Position numbers and translations under genes: made by a program. A stretch of DNA of 64,000 bases from contig NZ_JABBPG010000011.1 in the NCBI RefSeq assembly GCF_013140855.1, positions 1-64,000 on the forward strand, read 5' to 3'. Below, piece after piece: positions 27,932 to 34,910 of this stretch; within the stretch, counting starts at the first letter, position 1; every line of letters starts with the position of its first letter. The notes below the pieces were generated by a model. That model saw nothing but the letters and a program-made list of their open reading frames with translations. It made no database searches and had not been told where the DNA came from. This DNA is from Pseudoalteromonas caenipelagi. Its GTDB lineage: Bacteria > Pseudomonadota > Gammaproteobacteria > Enterobacterales > Alteromonadaceae.

Positions 27932-28660
27932 CTATGAGGTTGATTTTTTTACACAGGCTATAGCGCTTCGTAAAGTGATACCAAATTGCTTTTTGAAAGT
28001 TCTGCTAAGGTGTGCGCTGTCGGCAAAACCTGCGATATATGCAGCTTGCGTTGCGGTTTCGCCGCGACTGAGTGATTGAATCGCACACATAAGTCGACGC
28101 CACAACAAATACGGTCGCCATGGTAGCTGCATATTGTCTTTAAAAACATGCAAAAAGCGAGATTTGGATAAACCTAATGACTGTGCAATATCTTTTGCAA
28201 GCCAATGTTCGGGCTTGAGGCAGTCTTGATTAAAGCACCGATTGAGCTGCTTTAACAAAGCGGTAATACGTGGGTCTAAATGTGCATCGTACAGTTCTGT
28301 GTTGGTGGTATAGGTGAGTTTAACGCGCGCCAGCAAGTCGGTGAGGTTATTCGAATTATTGTCTTGCGCGTTAAGCGGCCAAGTTACTACATCATTGTTT
28401 GCTAACAGGTTACTTGCCTGTATGCCAAGCTGGCTACTTGGTTCGATAAGTATGACCCAACCTTGTTGCATGGTTAGCTGGTGAGGAATATTCGCTTTTA
28501 GGAGACTAATCATATTATGAACTGGTGCTTGGTTTACAACGGCCAAACTGCTTTGCTGATCGGGTAAAGTAAGTTGTATGAGCGCATGCTGGTGCATTTG
28601 AGTGTCTAGCACCTGAGTACGAATGGCAAATAGTCCGGGTTCTAAAAATAGCGTTTTCAT
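27932..28660 (-). CDS. AraC family transcriptional regulator
   Basis: This 242-residue protein has two C-terminal helix-turn-helix motifs (IAQSLGLSKSRFLHVFK and ATQAAYIAGFADSAHLSRTFKKQFG, residues about 160-235). The N-terminal 140 residues are a weakly conserved effector part. It lies directly upstream of the transglutaminase-like gene in the same direction. They may form an operon, with the regulator controlling itself and its partner (inference). Confidence 0.87.
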   Translation of the reverse strand: MKTLFLEPGLFAIRTQVLDTQMHQHALIQLTLPDQQSSLAVVNQAPVHNMISLLKANIPHQLTMQQGWVILIEPSSQLGIQASNLLANNDVVTWPLNAQDNNSNNLTDLLARVKLTYTTNTELYDAHLDPRITALLKQLNRCFNQDCLKPEHWLAKDIAQSLGLSKSRFLHVFKDNMQLPWRPYLLWRRLMCAIQSLSRGETATQAAYIAGFADSAHLSRTFKKQFGITLRSAIACVKKSTS

Positions 28661-28674
28661 ATTTTGACCATAAC

Positions 28675-28706
28675 AAAAAACCGAAGCAGGTGCTTCGGTT
28701 TTTTTT
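28675..28706 (-). terminator. Terminator of ppaC
   Basis: ACCGAAGCA pairs with TGCTTCGGT across GG, with a run of T on one side and A on the other, so it suits both strands. It lies 24 bp after the ppaC stop and just ahead of the AraC gene. Confidence 0.9.
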
Positions 28707-28729
28707 AAAGCGCGTTTTTGCTTGCGTGA

Positions 28730-29650
28730 TTAAGCAAAAGCGTCTTGTAGAGGGGGCACAACTTGCTTTTTACGGCTCAGTACACCGTCTAACCATACAC
28801 GGCTTTGCTCAGGTTTAACGCCATAGGCTGTTTCAATAATACTTTCATCGTCAGAAGCGATAAGCATTTGAGAGCCTTCTTTCATGATGTCGGTTAACAG
28901 TAATAATACTGAATGACGACTGCCTTCTTCTTTAAGCTTGGCGATGTCAGCTTCAAGATCGGCTTTGATCTCATCAAATACAGAAAGGTCAATCACCTCT
29001 AGCTGGCCGATACCAACCAGCTTGCCGTTCATGTTGAAATCTTTAAAGTCACGCATAACAAGGTCGCGAGCAGGTGTACCTTCAACTGCAGACTTTACTT
29101 TGAACATGTCCATGCCAAGTTCTTTGAAATCTTCAACACCAGCGATCTCAGCTAATGCTTCAACACACTTGATATCGGCAGTGGTGCATGTGGGCGATTT
29201 AAAGATAACCGTGTCACTTAGGATAGCGCACATCATGATGCCCGCGATATCTTTTGGAATTTCAACACCATAGAAATCATACATCATCTTAATAATAGTG
29301 TTGCTACAACCTACTGGGCGGATCCAGCATTCAAGTGGTGTAGAAGTCGTTAAGTCGCCTAACTTGTGGTGATCAACAACACCCACTACCGTTGCTTGAT
29401 CGATATCATCTGGTGCTTGAGTTTTTTCAGTGTGGTCAACAATATAAACTTCTTCACCTGCGTAGCTCATTTTTAATTCAGGTGCGTCAAAACCAAAACG
29501 GTCAAGAATAAACTGTGTCTCAGGTGATACTTCGCCTAAACGAGTAGGGATTGCTGCTTCACCAATTTTGTTTTTTAAATATGCCAGTGCAATTGCACCA
29601 CAAATCGAATCTGAATCTGGGATCTTATGACCCACTACATACATTGCCAT
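28730..29650 (-). CDS. ppaC: Manganese-dependent inorganic pyrophosphatase (family II)
   Basis: PpaC (306 residues) hydrolyses pyrophosphate with Mn2+. The DHH-family signatures are GHKIPDSDS at the N-terminus and VGVVDHHKLGDL near residue 97, and SRKKQVVPPL at the C-terminus binds substrate. The length matches the family. GGAG lies 9 nt before the first ATG, and a second ATG two codons on is an alternative. Family II enzymes replace or supplement Ppa in many marine gammaproteobacteria. It is a single-gene unit with its own terminator. Confidence 0.95.
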   Translation of the reverse strand: MAMYVVGHKIPDSDSICGAIALAYLKNKIGEAAIPTRLGEVSPETQFILDRFGFDAPELKMSYAGEEVYIVDHTEKTQAPDDIDQATVVGVVDHHKLGDLTTSTPLECWIRPVGCSNTIIKMMYDFYGVEIPKDIAGIMMCAILSDTVIFKSPTCTTADIKCVEALAEIAGVEDFKELGMDMFKVKSAVEGTPARDLVMRDFKDFNMNGKLVGIGQLEVIDLSVFDEIKADLEADIAKLKEEGSRHSVLLLLTDIMKEGSQMLIASDDESIIETAYGVKPEQSRVWLDGVLSRKKQVVPPLQDAFA

Positions 29651-29839
29651 TTGACGGAACTCCTTAAATTTTGCCCGCTATTTTAGCAAAGAATGTCGCT
29701 AATAAAATACTAATTGCATGGATTTTAGACATAAGTGCTATATCTATGAATATTAAAAATGTTTTTGCCAAAATTTGATGCGTATTCTGCTTAAAGAAAA
29801 TTTCCGTTACACTCATAAAAGATGATTAAGGAGTGGGTA

Positions 29840-30319
29840 ATGGGCTTAACGCGCAAAGCTTGGAACAACGTAGTTATTTTTTCTATGTTGCTGATGATAT
29901 TTTTTTTAAACGGGATACATCATAAATTAAACCCAGAAGAAGCGCCGATTGGACTACAGCGTTTATTGCCAGAGCAGAGTTTTGTATTAACTTTGGCATT
30001 TCCTGGCTATAAAATTGAACGTATCGGTACATCTTGGCGTATAGATGGGCCTTGGCAAGCGAATGCTGAGCAACTTCAAGCTCTGGTAACGCTGTGGCAA
30101 AGTGCAGAGCTTGAGGTGAGCAATGTGTCGTTAAGTGCTGATAAAGCGCTGAGTGTAGCGCGCTTTTGGCTTGCCTCAGAGGAGCTACCGTTAAGTTATC
30201 AGCTGTACTATGACAACCAGCACTACTACTTGTTTGATAAGCAGCAACAACATTGGCTATTGTTAAGCACTGAGCAAGCACAGCAATTGTTTGCGCCTTT
30301 GTCATTGTCTGATTCGTAA
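29840..30319 (+). CDS. Membrane-anchored protein of unknown function upstream of mutM
   Basis: The 159-residue protein has one N-terminal membrane helix (NNVVIFSMLLMIFFLNGI, residues about 9-27) and a soluble C-terminal part without known motifs. AGGAG 7 nt before the ATG at 29840 decides the start over one six codons upstream. It is followed by mutM after 25 bp in the same direction, so they may be co-transcribed. Function is unknown. Confidence 0.72.
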   Translation: MGLTRKAWNNVVIFSMLLMIFFLNGIHHKLNPEEAPIGLQRLLPEQSFVLTLAFPGYKIERIGTSWRIDGPWQANAEQLQALVTLWQSAELEVSNVSLSADKALSVARFWLASEELPLSYQLYYDNQHYYLFDKQQQHWLLLSTEQAQQLFAPLSLSDS

Positions 30320-30344
30320 AGCTAATTATTTTATTGAGTAACAT

Positions 30345-31154
30345 ATGCCGGAACTACCCGAAGTTGAAGTGAGCCGATTAGGCATTACGCCCCATATTGA
30401 ACAACAAACTGTTGATAAAGTTTTGATCCATAATGGAAGTTTGCGTTGGCCTGTGCCAGACGAGGTGAAAAGCATTGAAGGGCTAACTATCAACTCGGTG
30501 CGCAGGCGAGCCAAATACTTGTTACTGGATACTGACAAAGGCAGTGTGATTTTACATTTGGGGATGTCGGGGCATCTACGCGTGGTAGAACAAGGTGAAG
30601 TACTTAAAAAACATGATCATATCGAATTTCATTTTAGCAATGGTAAAGCATTGAGACTCAATGATGCGCGCCGCTTTGGGGCATGTTTGTGGCAGGAGCC
30701 TGAACAAAGCCACACACTTTTTGCCAAGCTTGGTCCCGAACCTTTAACCGATGAGTTTACTGCAGAGCGCTTATTTGAGTACTCTCGTAATAAAAAAATT
30801 CCAGTAAAACAATTTATTATGGATAACCATGTGGTGGTGGGGGTTGGCAATATCTATGCCAATGAATCGCTATTTAAAGCGGGTATTCACCCCAAGCGAG
30901 AGGCGGGGAAAGTGTCTTTAAAACGTTATCAAGTTCTGACGCCAATCATTAAAGAAACTCTCGCTGCGGCTATCACCCAAGGTGGAACCACATTAAAAGA
31001 CTTTGCGCAAAGTGATGGAAAGCCTGGCTATTTTGCCCAGCAGTTGCTGGTGTACGGGCGTAAGGGAAAGCCATGTGTAAGTTGCGAGTCTGAACTCAAA
31101 GAAATCAGATTGGGGCAGCGAAGTACCGTTTACTGCCCTCAGTGTCAAAAATAG
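30345..31154 (+). CDS. mutM: Formamidopyrimidine-DNA glycosylase
   Basis: MutM/Fpg (269 residues) removes 8-oxoguanine and related lesions and nicks the abasic site. The mature N-terminus PELPEVEV carries the catalytic Pro2 and Glu3. [14 protein letters not shown] is the family helix-two-turn-helix region. The C-terminal zinc finger has four Cys (CVSCESEL and YCPQC). The length is standard. Confidence 0.96.
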   Translation: MPELPEVEVSRLGITPHIEQQTVDKVLIHNGSLRWPVPDEVKSIEGLTINSVRRRAKYLLLDTDKGSVILHLGMSGHLRVVEQGEVLKKHDHIEFHFSNGKALRLNDARRFGACLWQEPEQSHTLFAKLGPEPLTDEFTAERLFEYSRNKKIPVKQFIMDNHVVVGVGNIYANESLFKAGIHPKREAGKVSLKRYQVLTPIIKETLAAAITQGGTTLKDFAQSDGKPGYFAQQLLVYGRKGKPCVSCESELKEIRLGQRSTVYCPQCQK

Positions 31155-31157
31155 TCG

Positions 31158-32306
31158 TTATTGTGCAAATGCATCATCTATGACAGAAGAAGGTTGCGTT
31201 TGTGTGTGTGCATCAAAGCACCAAGCGGCTAAGATTTTGGATACTTGGTCAACGCGTAACTCAAAACTAGATTTGAGTGCTCGTTCATGACGAGTGTGGT
31301 CGCCATCACCAAATGGACCAAAGCCATCCAATGTTGGCACGCCCATAGAAGCAACCACATTGGCATCTGATACGCCGCCACGCTGCTCAGTCGGTAGCGG
31401 GGCGCCGAGTATTTGGGCAATATCATCGAGCAATAATTGCTGCGCTTTGGTAGGGGTCATAACGCCGCGCTGTAGCCCGCCATTGATGCTAATATCAACA
31501 CCTGTTATTTCTATGGCAAAGCAAATATTTTCAATGCCTTGCAGCAGGCGGTTTTGCTCTTCTAAAGAAGAAAAACGCGCTTCAACAACCATGTTTGCAT
31601 GTGGAGAAATGGTGTTTGCACCTATCCCACCTCGAACTTTGCCCACATTCACAGTGCTGCCTCGTTTTAAATTAGTGAGGCTAGTCATTTCTAACAGCAT
31701 ATTAGCTAGGGCAAAGTTTGCATCAACCCCTTCGCTGTAGTGATTACCTGCGTGAGCCGCTTTACCTGTAATTTCAATTTCAAAGGTGGCAATGCCTTTG
31801 CGACCATTCACCACTTCGTGATTTTCTCCTGCCGCCTCAAAAACTAAGCAAGCATCATAGTTTTTGGCTAACTCTGCGGTTAGGTGTTTACTATCATCAC
31901 TGCCGGTTTCTTCGTCACTCACCAATAAAAAATCAATATTGTGTAACGGACCAAATTGTGCACGTAGGTGGCGCAATGCATTCAAAGCAACAAAGTTTCC
32001 TCCTTTCATATCACATACACCCGGCCCATAAACCCATTGTTCATCTTGACTAAATTCCGTAAAGGTCTCTTTTGGAAATACGGTATCTAAATGACCAAGT
32101 AACAGAATCTTTTGACCTTTTTTCGTAGGGGTATGAAATAGTAAATGGTCTCCAATATGCTCTCTTTGATAGCGGGTGAGGGAAAAGCCTAGCGGTGCCA
32201 ACAACTCGATCATTTGTTCGCCATGCTGATCTACGCCTAGTTTATTTTTACTGTGTGAATTGCACTCTATCAGTGCAGCTAATTCGTCAAAATTTAATGT
32301 TGCCAT
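31158..32306 (-). CDS. M20 family metallopeptidase (carboxypeptidase G2-like)
   Basis: The 382-residue cytoplasmic zinc hydrolase resembles CPG2/ArgE-type enzymes. Metal and catalytic residues are His72 and Asp74 (LLGHLDTVF), Asp99 (GPGVCDMKGG) and the DEETG pair at 132-133. The dimerisation lid lies at about 175-290. The ATG at 32306 is preferred to a GTG one codon upstream. It should release a C-terminal amino acid from an acylated or glutamyl compound. It is divergent from two ATP-grasp ligases and probably shares their control region. Confidence 0.88.
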   Translation of the reverse strand: MATLNFDELAALIECNSHSKNKLGVDQHGEQMIELLAPLGFSLTRYQREHIGDHLLFHTPTKKGQKILLLGHLDTVFPKETFTEFSQDEQWVYGPGVCDMKGGNFVALNALRHLRAQFGPLHNIDFLLVSDEETGSDDSKHLTAELAKNYDACLVFEAAGENHEVVNGRKGIATFEIEITGKAAHAGNHYSEGVDANFALANMLLEMTSLTNLKRGSTVNVGKVRGGIGANTISPHANMVVEARFSSLEEQNRLLQGIENICFAIEITGVDISINGGLQRGVMTPTKAQQLLLDDIAQILGAPLPTEQRGGVSDANVVASMGVPTLDGFGPFGDGDHTRHERALKSSFELRVDQVSKILAAWCFDAHTQTQPSSVIDDAFAQ

Positions 32307-32309
32307 CAC

Positions 32310-32481
32310 TGCTTTCCTTGGTTGCGTTGGCGCTCATCGTGGCGATATGCGGTTGCAATTAGGTGAAGCTTTTATGAACAAATTTTGTCCGCTCAATTTG
32401 GTCAAAAATGTGTCACATAGATCCTTTTACAATGGCAGTGTACGTAATCACACCCCCTATTTTAGGACCAAGGAGAACACA
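32310..32481. promoter_or_regulatory. Divergent control region, M20 gene and ligase genes
   Basis: This 172-bp gap has to hold promoters for both directions. An inverted repeat, TTTTGTCC and GGTCAAAA (32383-32407, one mismatch), could be an operator. No clear -35/-10 pair was found. Confidence 0.4.
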
Positions 32482-33417
32482 GTGACAGCACCTCATGTTG
32501 GCATTTGGATGTACGAAAACGGTGGCGGAAAAGCCATTGAGCAAAAGTTAGTTCACGCATTAGCTGAGCGTGGTATCGAGACCACGACGGGGCTAAACCT
32601 AAGAGATGCCAGAGCGCAAGATGGACAAATATATTGTAATGGCACGGTTATGGAACATCTCGATGCTTTTTTGAGCTATAACGCGGGACAGCAAACTCAA
32701 TATCAGTTGTATCTATATCAAGCTTTGAGTGAATCTATTCCAACACTCAACAATTTTCATGCATTTTCGTTGGCAGAAGATAAATTCCGTACTTCTCACC
32801 TGTTAAACAGTCATGGTGTTGCTACTGCCGATTACCGTCTTTGTCATAAAAATGATATTGCAGGTTTAAAAGCGGCTATCAGAGACTTTGGTGGCAAGCT
32901 GGTCTACAAACCGACTGACGGCTGGGGTGGGGTGGGTGTGGTCAAAATTGAAGGCGAACATGCGCTAGATATGTTGTTGCCATTTTTAAGCCGCACAGAT
33001 TTGCGCTATTTCTATGTTGAGCGATTCATTAACTATGACAACACCGACTATCGCATTGATGTAGTCGACGGTAAGTGTGTTGGTTGCTATGGGCGAAAAG
33101 CGCCCAAAGATGATTGGAAAACAAACATCACCAGTGGCGGATCGGTTTTTGTCAGAGAGCCAAACGAGGAAGTGATTGAGCTTGCTATCAAAGCGACCAA
33201 ACTGCTGGGTTTAGAGATTGCAGGTGTGGATCTCATTTACGACCGTGAGCATGAGCGTTTTGTGGTGCTAGAAGTGAATACCATTCCTGCATTTGCAACT
33301 CCTGAACAAGAGCAACTAGGGATCAACTTTAACCAGGCAAAGCTAGATGCCATGGTGGATTTAATCGAAAAAACCGTACAGCAAAAACAAGCACTTCATA
33401 CATTCAAGGTGGCTTAA
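32482..33417 (+). CDS. RimK-like ATP-grasp ligase
   Basis: The 311-residue protein (GTG at 32482, AGGAG 6 nt before it) has the RimK/alpha-L-glutamate ligase fold. The N-terminal part is HVGIWMYENGGGKAIEQKL. ATP-grasp features include KLVYKPTDGWGGVGVVKI (ATP-binding Lys and Gly-rich loop), DYRIDVVDGK and the metal-binding LEVNTIPAF, which keeps the usual E-X-N. The upstream open frame overlaps the divergent M20 gene and looks non-coding. It should form an amide bond between a carboxylate and an amino compound, using ATP. Its stop lies 4 bp before the next ligase. Confidence 0.87.
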   Translation: MTAPHVGIWMYENGGGKAIEQKLVHALAERGIETTTGLNLRDARAQDGQIYCNGTVMEHLDAFLSYNAGQQTQYQLYLYQALSESIPTLNNFHAFSLAEDKFRTSHLLNSHGVATADYRLCHKNDIAGLKAAIRDFGGKLVYKPTDGWGGVGVVKIEGEHALDMLLPFLSRTDLRYFYVERFINYDNTDYRIDVVDGKCVGCYGRKAPKDDWKTNITSGGSVFVREPNEEVIELAIKATKLLGLEIAGVDLIYDREHERFVVLEVNTIPAFATPEQEQLGINFNQAKLDAMVDLIEKTVQQKQALHTFKVA

Positions 33418-33421
33418 AGCA

Positions 33422-34804
33422 ATGACTGCAAAAACCTCTTTACCAAAAATTGGACTTTTATATTTAGATTACGTGTTGCGCTTTTTTGATAAATCAAATT
33501 TTAAAGGGTGGCCAAACAAAATTGAGCAAGTGACTTATCATTGGGGAAATGACAAGGTGCGTTTTATTGAAGAGGTAAAACGTAAGAAAATAGATGTATT
33601 AATAGGTAATATTCCTGCAACGGCTTATGAAACCTTTCGGGAAATAGCGAGAGCGCTGCCAAATGTTCGCTTTTTACCTTCACTTGATAGTCAATTTTCA
33701 AATAAATCAAAAGAAAATGTGACCCATTTCTGTCGCAAATATAACTTACCAACCCCCCACACTGAGATTTTCTATATCCCTGAAAAAGCCAATAACTATT
33801 TGGCCCATGCTCAGTACCCTAAAATAATAAAGCGCTCATATGGACCTTCTAATTATGGGGGCTATTTCGTTCATAAGGTAGATAACTATGAAGAAGCAAT
33901 TAGTTTGCTATCGCAAAAACGTTACTACCCTGTGTACGTACAAGATTTTGTGCCAATGGAAGCGGATATTCGAGTAATGCTCATTGGTCATAAACCTGTT
34001 TGCGCGTTTTGGCGCCGTCCTCCCGAAGGAGAGTGGTTAACCAATACCAGTCAAGGTGGCAGCATGGACTATCAAAATGTGCCCAAAGGCGTTTTAGAGT
34101 TAGCGACACGAGCATCTAAGGCTGCTAACGCTGAATATTGGGCGTGCGATATAGCATTGGGTAAAGATGGTAAGCTACGTATTTTGGAGTGTGCTACTGC
34201 TTTTGCAGCATTCCCTTACATACGTGATTGGATCGGCCAATACTTGATGTGGCTACTCAGTGATGGAAGGTTCTCTAAACCCCATGTTCCGTTATATAAC
34301 TGGGAAGAGTTAGGAAAAATCGATTCACGCTTTTTACGCACTATGCGCCATATCGGTTTCTCACGCTATACACCAAGTCAAGACTGCGGTGAGCAATTCT
34401 CTCAACTTGACGAACATAACTATCCTATTTTAGATACGGCATTACGCCCTGATGAAGAGTGGCCCAGTGAAGTTTGGAACTTTCAAGATAACTTTAAATT
34501 AAAAGGGATTGTGGTTCCTGCAAAGGTTGTTCGCACCGTGCCGGGAAGTGATGAAGTCGGTGTGCAGCTAAATAGCTATCAAGATGTGCAGTTCGATGAA
34601 GCACAGATCCGCGAGATTTTATCTCAAGTGAAAGGGGTTGGTGCCAAAATGATCGAGGAAATCATGGCTACTTTTGGTGCCCATGGCGTTGTTGAAGCAT
34701 TGAATACCAAACCTGAACAACTGTGTGTAGTGAAAAACCTTAAAGACAAAAAGTTAGAAAAAATAGTCAATCATTGGCAGCAAGTAGCAAAACCGTGCCA
34801 CTAA
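33422..34804 (+). CDS. ATP-grasp protein with a C-terminal helix-hairpin-helix domain
   Basis: The 460-residue protein begins 4 bp after the RimK-like gene, so translation is probably coupled. Residues 95-270 are ATP-grasp (YPKIIKRSYGPSNYGGYFV, DIRVMLIGHKPVCAFWR, ILECATAF). Where the family has E-X-N for metal binding, this protein has E256-C257-A258, so the Asn is missing. About 395-455 looks like a paired helix-hairpin-helix, with VKGVGAKMIEEIMATFG as the first motif and a degraded VKNLKDKKLEKIV as the second. Such domains usually bind DNA or proteins. The product may be an active ligase with unusual metal use or a partner of the first ligase. Confidence 0.8.
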   Translation: MTAKTSLPKIGLLYLDYVLRFFDKSNFKGWPNKIEQVTYHWGNDKVRFIEEVKRKKIDVLIGNIPATAYETFREIARALPNVRFLPSLDSQFSNKSKENVTHFCRKYNLPTPHTEIFYIPEKANNYLAHAQYPKIIKRSYGPSNYGGYFVHKVDNYEEAISLLSQKRYYPVYVQDFVPMEADIRVMLIGHKPVCAFWRRPPEGEWLTNTSQGGSMDYQNVPKGVLELATRASKAANAEYWACDIALGKDGKLRILECATAFAAFPYIRDWIGQYLMWLLSDGRFSKPHVPLYNWEELGKIDSRFLRTMRHIGFSRYTPSQDCGEQFSQLDEHNYPILDTALRPDEEWPSEVWNFQDNFKLKGIVVPAKVVRTVPGSDEVGVQLNSYQDVQFDEAQIREILSQVKGVGAKMIEEIMATFGAHGVVEALNTKPEQLCVVKNLKDKKLEKIVNHWQQVAKPCH

Positions 34805-34910
34805 ATCTGGTTTTATCAGTTACGAATCTATACCTGTCTCGCAAGCGCAGTCCTCAAAAGGATAGGGCTTGCGAAAAGGTAACTCAATATTCTAGTTGTA
34901 TGGAAATACT

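Noticed and set aside
29883-30344. 153-residue open frame on the minus strand over the mutM upstream gene
   Set aside because: It overlaps a gene with a good ribosome-binding site and membrane helix on the plus strand, and its own translation has no recognised domain.
32260-32481. N-terminal extension of the RimK-like ligase
   Set aside because: The extension overlaps the divergent M20 start, lacks family similarity, and the GTG at 32482 has AGGAG at the right distance.
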